64,000 bases of DNA from contig NC_071354.1 in assembly GCF_943734655.1 (NCBI RefSeq), positions 157,439,142 through 157,503,141 of the forward strand, read 5' to 3'. How positions within the stretch are numbered: position 1 is the first letter of the stretch; the number at the start of each line of letters is the position of its first letter. Below are positions 11,557 to 23,009 of this stretch, in pieces. A model generated the notes under the pieces. The model was not told the origin of the DNA, searched no databases, and saw only the letters and a list, made by a program, of their open reading frames with translations. The position numbers and the translations under genes are program-made. This DNA comes from Sabethes cyaneus. Taxonomy: Eukaryota > Arthropoda > Insecta > Diptera > Culicidae.

Positions 11557-11908
11557 AAATGAACTACGAATTAGACGTGAAATCGGACTTTAAATTGGCA
11601 TAAAATTTGACATGCAGTTGAATTTCATTAAGGACCCACTGAGGACTCAAACCTTGATTTCGAATTGAGCTGGAGGATGAACTTGAATGTGGACTTCAAG
11701 TTTGACTTGAATTTAAACATGAAATAAGACTTGAAATTTAAGTTAAAATGGGCTTTAAATAGAACTTGAAATTAGACTAGAAATTGGGCTTTTAAGTCGG
11801 CATGCAATAGGATTCAAATTTGAATTTGAATTGTTACTTGAAATCGGACTTGAAATAGGACTTGAAATTGGATTACAAATTGAACTTGAAATTTGACTTG
11901 AAACTGGA
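11557..11908. repeat. Degenerate minisatellite, block 4 (largest)
   Basis: About 350 bp of imperfect units of the form ACTTGAAATTGG, GACTTGAAATTTG and GAACTTGAAATT in the same orientation. This is the clearest part of the array. Unit length is about 12-13 bp with frequent substitutions and small indels, so the array is old. Confidence 0.75.
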
Positions 11909-12690
11909 TCGGTTTTTATGGAATCAGTTTATTTATCGCAAAAATATAGAGCTATTTAAATACAATCTCCATTCTTCCTGGTAACATCTTTAGGATATTT
12001 TTTATTAAATTTTATAGAGACCCCAGTGTGTTCCAGTCTGCACACGTCAGTGCGAACGACGTTCTGATTTTAAGCCATTTTGGATTAAGCAACATTAGCA
12101 GACAAAGTCGTTCATTGGATTGACTTTGTGCCAACATCGGGTGCCTTTGAAAGGTCAAGTAGATAATTATACCGTTGAATGTATAGTGCAGCATAATTCC
12201 CACAATAGTTCGAGCGGCTTGTACTAGCAGAGCTCGTGCTCCACTGGCGACGCAGTGCATATATATCATTCACCGTTGCTAATTGACCTTCAGCTTAGTC
12301 CACTTACTAGGCTCCGCACGACTACGGATGCTGTGTTACACAACTCTTCTACTACTGGCGATAAAGCGAATAATATTATATAATGCAATATAATAATATG
12401 ATTATTATTTGACATGAAATATCATATGAAAATCATCTGCGAGTGAAATTTTGGATATATATTGTGAAGTTATTGAAAATCTGCTTTACAGCATAGATTG
12501 GTAAACCTTAAAAAATACAAAGCTTGTAAAGTATGTAAATAGAACAAACAAGCGCTCGGTCATACCTAAGCTCATTAAACAATTATTGTACGATTAGCTG
12601 TATGAAACATTGCAGAACGTGTTTCTTCTGCTCGATACGGGTTATTGATCAAAAAACCTGTGACCGATTTACAACTGGCTAAGAACTTAC
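11909..12690. other. Unassigned AT-rich DNA
   Basis: Nothing recognisable. An 85-codon minus-strand frame at 12012-12269 has no family features I recognise. An AT palindromic stretch lies at about 12365-12415. Confidence 0.3.
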
Positions 12691-12699
12691 CTATAGCGC

Positions 12700-12870
12700 A
12701 TAGTTTAGTATGTGAAAATTATGAGGAAAGTTTCCGCTTCGTTCGCTGTCAATGCGGGAGTGCCGCAAGGTTGTCATCTAGGTCCGATGCGTTTCGTACT
12801 GGTGATGAATGGACTTCCGGATATGTTGTCTAATGCTACAGTCTTAATATATGCAGGTAATGCAATATAA
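12700..12870 (+). pseudogene. CR1-like RT fragment with mutated catalytic box
   Basis: In one plus-strand frame about 50 codons read as an RT core segment: VNAGVPQGCHLGPMRF at about 12748-12795, then LPDMLSNATVLIYAG, immediately followed by Asn-Ala-Ile and a stop. By alignment with the CR1 family the final part corresponds to the catalytic YADD box, here Tyr-Ala-Gly-Asn, so both aspartates are lost. Frames upstream and downstream carry nothing further. It is a short, dead fragment whose relation to the other CR1-like pieces is unclear. Confidence 0.7.
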
Positions 12871-12879
12871 AGCCCGTTC

Positions 12880-14062
12880 GTAAGGAAAAAATTCGTTTCG
12901 AAAAATTCGTCGAAAAAAGGTTAACTTAAGTAGCAGAAAAACAAACATTACATCTTTTGTTGTTCCTAGTTGAATCAAGTTCCTTACAATGCCATCAAAT
13001 TTGATGTATAATAAATTTTGAGCTGCAGTAATCAATTTGTGTTAAATTAAATTTCAAACTTTTTCTATTTTCGAGACACGAGTTTGATCCATAACCCATT
13101 ATATACTTATTATTCCGTTCCGTTATAGTTGCATAATAAATTACTATATAATGTGAGAAAATTAAGAAAAAGCCACCGTAAATCGGGGCAGATAAATGCC
13201 ACAGGTTTGAGAATTTTCTTACAAGACTGCACCGTAAAAAGTTTGCAATAAAGTCCTTCGGTAGAACATAAATTTGACTGGCTAACTTTAGTGCAACAGC
13301 AGCCAGCTGGAAAAGTTTCCTCAATCGGAATTCGACATGGTGCGGTAAGCAAGCTCAAAGGAAAACTTGCTCGTTTCGGTACGAAAACTGCGGAGAGCTA
13401 AAGTCTAGTAATGGGCGTCTCGCTGGCTCGGACCGGAACAGACCAATGCAATAGGAGTGTAAAAGTGTCCGAAATTCTCACGGGAAGCAATTCTGTCAGA
13501 CACCGGAGGCAAGGGTATCAAACGTATAACTTTGATGTTGTCTGAAGGGTACACATTCTCGGGATGGGTTTGTTTATCATGATTGCTAGAACGGGATTTT
13601 GTCATTGGGGCTAAATTTTGCTGTAAGTGGCTACTAATTTATCGAGAAAGTTTACTCATGAACATGGTGTCGGAAAATGTGTTAATTTATCCAATGCTTT
13701 TTGATTAGTACAAAATTGGGAAGAAATATGAAAACGGATTTATACCTGATTTATGATTTGAAGCGTTATACTTGTTTATGCTGTTATATATCATTTCAAG
13801 TACAAAGATTTTTTCAACGTAGCTAGTTCATATACGTATATGATTTCTGTGTTTGGAAAGTGTGGATAAAATATGTAGAGAATTCACACTCTCAGTTTTC
13901 ATTATTTAGCAAATTTTCCTTCCATCATACGAAATTTTCCTTCCATCATTCAAACCAAAATTTCTGTTAGATTGATGCCTAATTTAACGGATTATTCAAA
14001 TTAATCGATAGACGCACGGAGCTTAACTTGGCGGCACCATTTTTCTAGGCTATCCCTTCATG
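12880..14062. other. Unassigned AT-rich DNA
   Basis: No supported gene. A short direct duplication (AAATTTTCCTTCCATCAT, twice) lies at about 13910-13950. The minus-strand frames at 12995-13605 are short and unremarkable. Confidence 0.3.
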
Positions 14063-14065
14063 ATA

Positions 14066-15094
14066 GGGTACGGGAGGGTATTCCCATCACGCTACTAATT
14101 TCGGCATACATTACCTTTTTTGGATACGCTTTCCTAAATAAAAACTTTACCGCTTTATAACAATACTGAAACGAGTGTAGCAGTCATAGGCTTTAATGTG
14201 TTATAACTATTTTCATAAAAATGTAAGTAATTTGCTTAATTTTATTCACTAAACATCAAAACCACTGTTTTTCCACTAGCACGTAACCAGGCTGAAAAAA
14301 CTAGCAGCAATCGCTTACGCGTATCCGCTCTTGATGATGGTTTGGAAACACACAATTATTTATTTATTATTTATTTCCATTTGGCCGGCCGCCAGCACAG
14401 CTAGGGCTATATGGGAAACACACAATTATGATCACGTTTACTTATTCTAGAAACTAAACAGCTGTGAATATGCTATCACAGAACAATTCTACTTATTTTT
14501 ATCACGGAAGAACACAAAAATTCCCCTCTGATATGAAAATATAAATCAATTTTCATTCACTAGCCATTAGCAGCATTTTGTGTTTAATTCCAGCATATGG
14601 TACGTTATTTACACTACTACCAATATATGTGCTGACATATCTGGTATTTTAGTGACAAGTGGCGCTAGTGTATATGAACAATTCAGTGATAAACTAGCGC
14701 CAGCAGCAAGCTGCAAAACTAATTATCTTCAATGAGCCCGGAATGTAGGCAACAGCGAGAAGTTATCCATCGGTTTCTCTCTTCTCGTCTCTTTTGATCT
14801 GTTTTTGAAAAGCCTTTAATCGCTGTGCTAGCTATTTCCGCCTGTCGGATTTAAAAAACACAGACACCACTATAGAAAATGGGCTCAATTTAACCGCAGC
14901 GACTTCATCATTTCTCGCGACTATAACTCAAATTCAGTAACGTTTTTTAAAGACCAAAACATACGCCGATATTCAATAAATATTTTTCTATCAACTGGTA
15001 TAAAAATCTTGTCTCGAATAAATATAGTTTCAACGTAGTTCCTGAATATTGTTCAGGCTACCGCTTAATGGGCTGGAAATACCCACCCGTACCC
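14066..15094. mobile_element. TA-flanked TIR element G (about 1.0 kb)
   Basis: The inverted termini GGGTACGGGAGGGTATT (14066) and, read inward from the right, GGGTACGGGTGGGTATT (ending 15094) differ at one position. Each is bordered by TA (14064-14065, 15095-15096). There is no coding capacity, so it is a MITE-like deletion derivative. It contains a 54-bp retro-insertion at 14360-14413, which must be younger than the element. Confidence 0.7.
14344..14429 (-). mobile_element. 54-bp 5'-truncated LINE/SINE tail with 16-bp target duplication
   Basis: Perfect 16-bp direct repeats GGAAACACACAATTAT (14344-14359 and 14414-14429) bracket a 54-bp insert (14360-14413). Read on the minus strand, the insert is a short unique sequence including GCTGGCGGCCGGCC followed by an AAATAAATAATAAATAA tail. 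Long duplications plus a simple-repeat 3' tail are the signature of target-primed reverse transcription. The body is the last few tens of bases of a retroposon whose parent I cannot identify. Confidence 0.75.
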
Positions 15095-15096
15095 TA

Positions 15097-16630
15097 CTAA
15101 GAAACGAATTTGCATGGAATACATATGAAGCGTTCCTAACTATGAGCAGAGAGATTCCATATGGCGGTTTCATAATCTAAATTGAATTACATCTGTGGTA
15201 AAATGTTTCCCAGCATGCTAATGTGTTTGCATCACCAATAAAGCAATATAAATTGACTAAACCTAGAGCAGACCGAGGCTCCAAGGTTATTGTTCGAATA
15301 GTTTTGGAAGGGTAAAGTATTTTATTTGTACCAAAACAAATACATTCAGATTTAATTTGTGAAGCGACGATTCCAGTGCAGGTAAACATAGCTAACTTTT
15401 TCCAGATTATATTTTTCATGAATTGCTGGAAAAAATGGTGATCCCGAATTTATCCCGAATTCCGTTTATAAAATTTCATTAAATTCTGGGACCCTTTGTC
15501 CCCAACCTGAAAGTTAATATCTAAAAATCTTCAGACAGGGCAGAACAGAAAGTTTAAGTCGTTATAAAAGGCAAGTGTGAATAAGATGACTGCCTGTTTT
15601 TCAGTATTAACCTTGTAGAGTTTATTTAAAAGACAAACCACGCCGTAGCTAATCGGGCTCACTTTGAAACACGCCATTGCCAGCCGTAATAATCCTCTTT
15701 ACGTGGTAAAGGCACTCTGTTTACGGTTGAGCAAGCACGCAAATACGGACTCATCTTCTTCGCGGTACGCCATATCCCTGTGAAATTGCTTTCTTGATAG
15801 AAGGAATTCAGCGCACTTCGGTAGGTACTGCTGAAAAGATGTGACTACACTCAAGACAGAGCAAAGGTGAACCTGACTGAACAAGATGGCATGCTCACTT
15901 CGCTGCCCGGTTGCCGTAGGTACGTATAGTTTCTGTAATTTGACTAAATTCCAAACAAATCGAAATTTACATATAGATTGAAGCGAAAAATGCTACGGCG
16001 TATGGCTGCTTGACGAAATTGAATTTTTTGCCTCATCTGCTGGGGTTCTTTCTCGTACTGCCATATGAAACGAAGAGGTTAGATTCAGTTCAAGAAAAGC
16101 ATAATTGTGGGCACGTCTTAGTGATTGGCATTTAGAATTAAGATATGCTGGCTGGAGTACCGATATATAATATTGTTATAGTATTAACTCTGTAACGGCC
16201 ATCGCTTTGATTGAAATAATTGACCGCAAAAATTTTCCATGTTTAATTTTGTGATATAAATACAATTTATAAAAAAAACTGGGTAGAGCGTTGTGCATAA
16301 AACCCATAAAAATTTTCTATTTATTTTAATTATTTATATTAATATTTAGTATTTCTTACCCGATGTTCGTCCAGATAATTATTTATGCATGAAATTCAAA
16401 CTTCTTTGGTGAGTACTTTCATGAAAAAATAGTGATTTACTTCGTCATTTCGTTTTTATGATGTTACGTTAGAGGGTTAATATTCTAATATTGGATAGTA
16501 ATAAAACAGATTTTCCTTAAATCTTACGTTCATTAAACATTTTTTTTTCGTGACGCTCGTATTTTTCGATTTTTTCGAATGATATCCTATCCCAAACCTT
16601 GCCGAAAGACGTAGTCCTACATCAAAAGCG
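15097..16630. other. Unassigned AT-rich DNA
   Basis: No supported gene or element ends. At 16606-16624 lies one of four copies in the window of the palindromic motif TGACGTAGGACTACGTC (here with one change), directly beside the CR1-like LINE relic that follows. Confidence 0.3.
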
Positions 16631-16639
16631 GTGAAAGCC

Positions 16640-17208
16640 GGTGAAATGAACCCATCAGTAGATATTTACTTTAATTAGACGATTCGACAGATACGATATG
16701 AAATCACTGGAGCAGCCGCCCTCCAATGCTCAGTTTGTCCAGTTTTGCGACGACGATATGATGATTCAGCTTGTCGAAAGCGACGGAGAAGTTCGTGTAG
16801 ATGACATCTGTCTGAGAATGGTCGCCAAAGCAATCCGTTACGTAGGTAGTGAGTGTCAGTAGATTGGCAGATGTTCAGCGCTTGGGCATGAATCCCTGTT
16901 GTTCGTCGGCGATGTATTGCTGGACGAACGAGGAAATTGGCATGATCACAACCAGCTCGAAGAGTTTCTATAATTACCATTAGGCAGAGATCCCTCTGTA
17001 GTTGTCTATGTTTCTTTTGTTCGTCTTCTTATGTACTGGAAACATGTAAGCGGATTTTCAAGCAGAGGAAAATATACCTAAGCTAATCGTTGAGTTAAAG
17101 AGATGTCGGATTGGAGCAACCAAGGCGTCGATACAGTTCTTTAGAAAGATTGAAGGTACACGATTCGGTCCACTGGAAGTTAAACGTTTTAACTTCAAAG
17201 CGGCCTGT
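16640..17208 (-). pseudogene. CR1/Jockey-type LINE RT, 3' part of a split copy
   Basis: On the minus strand this encodes successive RT blocks: LKLKRLTSSGPNRVPSIFLK at about 17195-17140, LFNSTISLGIF, the finger motif NIDNYRGISA at about 17000, QQGFMPKRSTSANLLTL (near 16880, with one stop), and the catalytic block DVIYTNFSVAFDKLNHHIV at about 16810-16750. It ends near 16640, before the GVPQG and YADD boxes. Several stops and frame changes are present. It continues in the piece at 19331-19870, from which the RTE-2 insertion separates it. Confidence 0.8.
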
Positions 17209-17218
17209 TTGATCATAT

Positions 17219-19294
17219 CGCCGAAAACTACGCGTTATCTCTCGAAACCGCGCTGCCGGAAGAGGGTGAGCTGGGTGAAACCCCTCTTGAGGACTGTTGG
17301 AATGCCGTGAAAACAGCCATTAATAGTGCAGTGGAGAACGTCCTAGGCCGTGTGGCACCGAATCGACGTAACGAATGGTTTGACGAGGAATGCCTGCAGA
17401 TATTGGCTGAGAAGAACGCAGCGCGGGTACAAATGCTGCGTAGATCTACCCGTCAGAATGTGGAGCGATACAAACAGAAGCGGAGGCAGCAAACCCGACT
17501 CTTCAAGGAGAAGAAGCGCCACCAAGAGGAGAAGGAGTGCGAAGAACTCGAACAGCTGTACCGCTTTCACGACACACGGAAGTTCTATCAGAGACGCAAT
17601 GGATCTCGCAAAGGCTTCGTGCCGCGGACCGAAATGTGCAGAGATAAAGATGGAGCTTTCTTGACTGACGACCGTGCGGTGATCGAAAGGTGGAAGCAGC
17701 ACTACGATGAACACCTGAATGGCGTGCAGGCGAAAGACCAGGATAGCGGAGGAAGTGACCACGTTGGTGTAGCAGCAACGAAGATGTGCCACCCCCATCG
17801 ATAAGGGAAGTTAAAGAAGCCATCCAGCGGCTGAAGAACAACAAAGCAGCGGAAAAGGATGGCATTGGAGCGGAACTTATTAAAATGGGCCCAGACAAGT
17901 TGGCCGGCTGTCTGCATCAACTGATTGTCAAGATTTGGGATACGGAACGACTACCGGAGGAGTGGAAAGACGGGGTTATCTGCCCTATCTACAAGAAAGG
18001 TGATAAGCTGGATTGTGAGAGCTACTGAGTAATCACTATCCTGAATGCCGCCCACAAAGTGCTGTCCCAAGTCATCTTTCATCGACTATCGCCAATAGCC
18101 AATAGATTTGTGGGAAGTTACCAGGCCGGCTTCTTGGAGGGTCGGTCTACAACGGACCAAATCTTCACCCTGCGGTAGATCCTCCAGAAGTGCCGCGGAT
18201 TTCGAGTCCCCACGCACCACCTGTTCATCGATTTCAAAGCCGCATATGATTGCGCAAACCGAGAAGAGCTATGGAAAATTTTGGACGAAAACGGCTTTCC
18301 GGGTAAGCTTACTAGACTTATCGTGGCCACGATGGACGGGATCCAGAGCTGTGTGAGAATCTCGGGTGGATTGTCCGACCCATTTGAATCTCGCAGGGGA
18401 CTTCGACAAGGAGATGGTCTTTCCTGCCTGCTATTCAACATTGCGCTTGAAGGTGTTATAAGACGAGCGGCGATCGAAATGCGGGGCACGATTTTCAATA
18501 AATCCAGTCAATTTACCTGCCTTGCTGACGACGTGAATGGTATCGGCAGAACATTTGAGGCTGTGGAAGATCAGTACACCAGACTGAAACGCGAAGCAGA
18601 GAAGATTGGAATGAAGATAAATACGTCTAAAACGAAGTATATGCTGGCGGGCGGGACCGAGCGCGATAGGGCCCGCTTGCGCAGTACAGTGGTAATCGAC
18701 GGGGATGAGTTCGAGGTAGTCGACGAGTTCGTATACCTTGGCTCACTGGCAACAGAGGACAACAATACCAGCCGTGAGATTAAAAAACGGAAGTCGGGCC
18801 TACTACGGACTCCACAAACACTTGCGGTCGAACAATTTGAGCCCCCGTACAAAGTGCACACTGTTCAAAACGCCAATTAGATCGGTTGTCCTCTACGGGC
18901 ACGAAACGTGGACACTGCTAGAAGAGGACCTACGAGCACTCGGAGTTTTCGAACGGTGGGTCCTAAGAACCATCTTTGGCGAAGTGCAAGAGCACGGTGT
19001 ATGGAGGCGAAGAATGAACCACGAGCTCGTGCGCCGCTACGGCGAATTCAGAAAGTGATTAAAGCTGGACGGATACGTTGGGCAGGACATGTTGCTAGAA
19101 TGCCAGACAACTATCCTGCAAAAATGGTTTTCGCATCAAATCCGGTAGGAACAAGACGAAGAGGGGCACAGCGAGCGAGGTGGCAAGACCAGGTGGAGCG
19201 AGATCTGGCGAGCACTGGGTGCCCGCGGAACTGGAGATCAGTTGCCATGGACCGAGATAGATGGAGAAATTATGCTGCGCAGGCCTTGTCGTAA
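17219..19294 (+). pseudogene. RTE-2 linker-RT-C-terminal ORF with several lesions
   Basis: Linker: NRRNEWFDEECLQILAEKNA at about 17360-17420 and a long Arg/Lys/Gln/Glu coiled-coil-like stretch to about 17570. The frame shifts near 17785. RT blocks follow: REVKEAIQRLKNNKAAEKDG, a stop at 18026-18028 where the YRG finger motif should be, GSYQAGFLEGRSTTDQ with another stop at about 18177, HLFIDFKAAYDCANRE at about 18222, RRGLRQGDGLSCLLFN at about 18391-18440 and the catalytic LADDVNGIG at about 18521. Shifts near 18790 and 19055 separate the last domains (YYGLHKHLRS; RIRWAGHVARMPDNYPAK). At least three frame changes and two stops make it inactive, although the Asp-Asp pair survives. Confidence 0.9.
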
Positions 19295-19320
19295 GACGTT
19301 AGGCCAATTAAGCAAGTAAG
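17219..19320 (+). mobile_element. 5'-truncated RTE retrotransposon (RTE-2), inside a CR1-like LINE
   Basis: A 2.1-kb RTE fragment flanked by 10-bp direct repeats TTGATCATAT (17209-17218 and 19321-19330). It starts within the endonuclease-RT linker and ends with AAGCAAGTAAG. The endonuclease is absent, as expected for 5' truncation during target-primed reverse transcription. It lies opposite in strand to the CR1-like LINE it interrupts. Removing it and one duplication joins the two CR1 pieces in the right order. Confidence 0.88.
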
Positions 19321-19330
19321 TTGATCATAT

Positions 19331-19870
19331 TCTTAAATAGTCAGGTTAGTGAATGAATCGCCGAGATTTGGGACACTGTTTAGCACAGTAGATACTTCGG
19401 TTTCGGAGAGCATTTCATCGACAAAGACGATGGAGAATTTCCGCGAGAACAGTTGACAAACCATGTCCAATTTGGTTACAGAAGCAAGGAACATGACTGA
19501 AGGAAGACCGTCGTCTTTCCGTTGAACACTAACATATTTGCAGAACGACTTAGGATTACGCTCAACGTTGTTTAAGTATTTACGGAAGCAATGTCGGCTA
19601 ACATTTTTGTAGCGCTTACTGAGAACCAGATAGTGATTTTTCGCAGTAATTGGGTTATATACTTTAAGTACCTCCTCAAAGCAGCATTTTTTCGGATTTA
19701 AGACGACGTAGCGTAGCGTTTATTCCAGGCAGGTACAGCTCTATGTGTATCGTCTTTTATGGCATATGATGGTCAATGATGTAATTTAAAATATGCTAAA
19801 ATGTCAAAGCGGCTGTAGTGTTCCAGTGCATTACAAAAGAAATCAACTTCTTTTGTTTTAATGGTAGAGA
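19331..19870 (-). pseudogene. CR1/Jockey-type LINE, endonuclease-RT linker (5' part of split copy)
   Basis: On the minus strand a protein segment of the type joining endonuclease and RT in these LINEs is visible: VDFFCNALEHYSRFDILAYF at about 19855-19800, VPAWNKRYATSS, then NHYLVLSKRYKNVSRHCFRK and NNVERNPKSFCKYVSVQRKD at about 19640-19510, and SETEVSTVLNSVPNLGDSF near 19415-19350. The downstream continuation is at 16640-17208 across the RTE-2 insertion. A frameshift and stops are present. Confidence 0.75.
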
Positions 19871-19879
19871 CGTTTCAAG

Positions 19880-20150
19880 AAGACTTTTATTACTTTGAGC
19901 CGGGATAAAAAGAAAAAGAAGAAAAAGATGGTTACATAAAGGAGATTTTGTCTGTTTTGTTTCAATAAGTTGATTAGTTTCCGAGAAAAAACTACATAAA
20001 GTTTGAAAAACAAGCTTTTACAGGGAGGACGTTTTTTACGTCGAGTTTGTTTCTCAATGGCACTGGAATACTCAGATGTATGATTCCATTTCAACCGCTT
20101 CCTCTGGTTGGATCGACGCAAAATTGGTGTCAAAATCAGCGGAAAGTCAA
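19880..20150 (-). repeat. Diverged repeat, related to 22627-22790 on the other strand
   Basis: The reverse complement shares a series of blocks with 22627-22790: a Lys/Arg-rich potential frame, GTATTCCAGTGCC versus GCATTCCAGTGCG, TCCTGTAAAA-like strings, and TTTTCAAACTTTATGTA followed by TTTTTTCTCGGAAACTA. Encoded peptides also align loosely (FFKLYVVFSRKL versus IFKLYVSFSQKL). It could be a decayed coding or MITE family. I do not recognise it. Confidence 0.5.
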
Positions 20151-22620
20151 TAAAATCGAAGTCTGGAATAAAAAAATTGTGATATTTTTGAAATTTTCAT
20201 CGGTCAAGTCTCTTTAACTATCAATGGCATGAAGTATTTTACTCTACCGAGTAGTGCTGTTTGTACAGCTTCCCTGCATGTACTGATGCAAAGTGCTATC
20301 CATCGTTGCTTGAGTGCATGTGATAATACTTCGAAAATTCAACCATCGAAAGTGAAACTTAATCCGTAAAACATAGCCGGAAATAAATAGCACACTAAAC
20401 CGTAACACTATAGCGTCTACTGCATCGTACAAATTAACAACATTATGAATACAAAATTCGAGAAAATGTAAGCCATACGATAAACTTCCGGAGTTGCTGC
20501 GTCGGAGTTCTTCGGTTTTCTAAGAGAAACTTTTCATTGCGGGTAAGCACAAGTCCAAAAAGTTTATCTTTTGGGAAACCGCCGCCTGTACAAAAAGGGT
20601 GTTCCGCTCCTTGGTATTATCGTGCTGTTATCATGGCTCATTCCACCGGCAGAGGTGGACGGTGGTGGTGGTGGTGGTGGCAGGTAGCAGCAGTGACGAG
20701 GTTAGGTATTTCACAATTGTTGCGCTGCAATTCTCTGCTAAGAAAATAGCGTATTTAGTCGGTGCCCGCTGTGATGCAAATTGTTTATATACATAGTTCG
20801 TGTTCCTTCAATTCTAATTAAGTGTGATTCCTGCACCCTGCACTGCAAGATAACTTAGGTAAAGTTTTCGCCTTCGTTTTTGAAACATCTTGTTAATTTG
20901 ATGATTGCTTAGTGACGCTTTTGATAAGCCGACTATAAAATAGCTTTTCTTTTTTTATCGTATTTCAGAAATAATTTCGATTGACTCACAGTTTTCAGCC
21001 AGTTTGTTTACAATTAGTTTTTACAAATTTGAGAATCTAAGAGAACCACACCGTCATACGAAACAGTATGGTAAATCGTTTCAATTTCAAATACGGTGAT
21101 CCTATTTTCTAACATGGCTCAACCCTTCCGGAAAGCTTATCAGAATCAAAATATCATTACCTACCTGCCTAGTATATTTCGGTTTGAAACCAATTTGTCT
21201 CCGTAAAGAGCATATTAAAGAAACCAAAACTAAATGTGACCTAAACGGCATATCGGCTATAACTGTTGTGTTGTGTAGAAACTAAAACCAGGTGTTATGT
21301 TATGCGTAATAGTTCTTTGCTATGATAGGCAACTTATGCTTAAAGGAAATTTAACATCAACGCCTCTAAGTCAAACATAATCTATGCATTACAAATTTGT
21401 ACACCTTGATGACGCAAGTAGAAGGTATTTTCCATGAAACGTTTTCAGCGATTTATAACGAACCCCGAAGCGAAATAGCTTCAGGCAATTTACATTCCAA
21501 ATCGACATAATAAAGTTTATGCCAAACAGCGCAAAAACAGCAATTAATCAACCGCCTCGTCGAATATCGTCGTATTGTATCTGGGAGACAATCAACAATG
21601 AGACGGCCTCGTCAGAGGACGGTGACAGGCGGAGGGCTTTCATCAGCGCTCTTGGTCTTAATTCAGAATTTCAAATCAACAAAGAAGAATAGCTGCGCTT
21701 TATATTGATTCGCCTTTGAGATAAATCCATTGCTATTCCCGGATCCGTCACGCCGTAGGAGGTGAAAGACAATCGCCAATTGTTTAAAAGAAATTATGCA
21801 AATTCCGCTCAATTGCCGTTCCGGTAGAATACTATTATACAGATTTAGAATGCGGTTGGCAAGTGTTTGAGGCTTGATATTGAACAATTCGGGAAACATT
21901 TGCTGCGAGTGACAGTCGACGGATGCCGAGAACGGGAATGGCTTTTCGTCGTAAGAATGATGACTCAAGCAGTGTAGCAATCAGAATTAAGGACATTGAA
22001 TTATGGTTGATTGCAATTTGCGTAAAAATTGATGTGTGACAAGCTATGATCTGAGTTGCTCGTTCTCATTGAATGGAGAAACTCGTTCAATGGGAAGTCT
22101 ACGATTAAATTATACACATTTATATTTAAATCATGGATAAGTCCTTCTTTGTTACAATAAGATATGTACAATAAATGAGAGTCTTAGAAAACTGACTTTG
22201 AGAATTGTGTGTTGAGGATTACCCAAGCATCAAGAAGTTCGAATTTTACTTGGCAAGCGAACTCAAAAGTTTACAATTAGTTCAAATTCAGTTTCGTGAA
22301 ACTTTCTCGCTGATTAGCAGTGTGTATGAAGTATATGTAAAACTCAATACTTTAAGAAGTGCTGTGAGTACCTCATAGATACTTCAAAGCTATTAGGATG
22401 CTACATGAATTTCTGAAGTAACCTCAGTTGCTAACAAGTTCTATATACTTCTGCTCCTATCTGCTTCTGACCAGGAAATATCATTGCCCATATTTTTTTA
22501 ATTTTGATGATCAAACAAGCAGAACTTAAGGGGACATAAATTATTAAATTTTTTAAAAAGTCATACATTTTTATTTTCAGATTTTGATTCTGCAGACTTT
22601 TTTGCTTATTTTGATCTAAT
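20151..22620. other. Unassigned DNA without a supported gene
   Basis: A run of GGT triplets (GGTGGTGGTGGTGG) lies at about 20662-20680 within a somewhat GC-richer stretch (20470-20720). Another richer patch at 21590-22010 has only a 105-codon minus-strand frame with no recognised domain. No transposon ends were found. Confidence 0.3.
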
Positions 22621-22626
22621 TTTGTA

Positions 22627-22790
22627 ATGATCCGACCACGGCAAGTGGCCAAAAACGATCGAAAACATAAGCATTCCAGTGCGGTGTGGAATAACCTCAC
22701 CGGAATAAAACGCTGCTCCTGTAAAACCACGATTTTCAAACTTTATGTATCTTTTTCTCAGAAACTACACAACATATCGGAGCAAACTTT
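22627..22790 (+). repeat. Diverged repeat, related to 19880-20150
   Basis: The plus-strand partner of the minus-strand block described there, sharing the CATTCCAGTGCG and TTTTCAAACTTTATGTA strings. It merges into the hairpin at 22797-23005, and 19860-19910 also shows weak similarity to one hairpin arm. The two loci may therefore be diverged copies of one element. Confidence 0.45.
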
Positions 22791-22796
22791 TTGTTG

Positions 22797-23005
22797 TCTT
22801 GTTGGTAGAAGCTTGGCAAAGATTTTTATAACTTTTGAGCTTTGTAAACGAAACACAGCCAAAGAAAAAGGAAAAAGAAGACAAATTTTAGTTTTTTCAG
22901 CCATCTTCTTTTTTCTTATTTTTCTTTTTTCTCAAGCTATGTGTAGTTTACAAAGCTCAAAAGTTAAAAAAGTCCTTGCCAAGCTTCTACCAACAAACCA
23001 AAAAA
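22797..23005. repeat. Imperfect hairpin (foldback) around a polypyrimidine centre
   Basis: The left arm TTGGTAGAAGCTTGGCAA (about 22800-22818), followed by AACTTTTGAGCTTTGTAAAC, is mirrored by the right arm ending at about 22999 (reverse complement TTGGTAGAAGCTTGGCAA, then AACTTTTGAGCTTTGTAAAC). Arms are about 55 bp with few mismatches. The loop is purine/pyrimidine-biased (AAAGAAAAAGGAAAAAGAAG and its mirror). Probably a foldback MITE. Confidence 0.65.
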
Positions 23006-23009
23006 AGTT

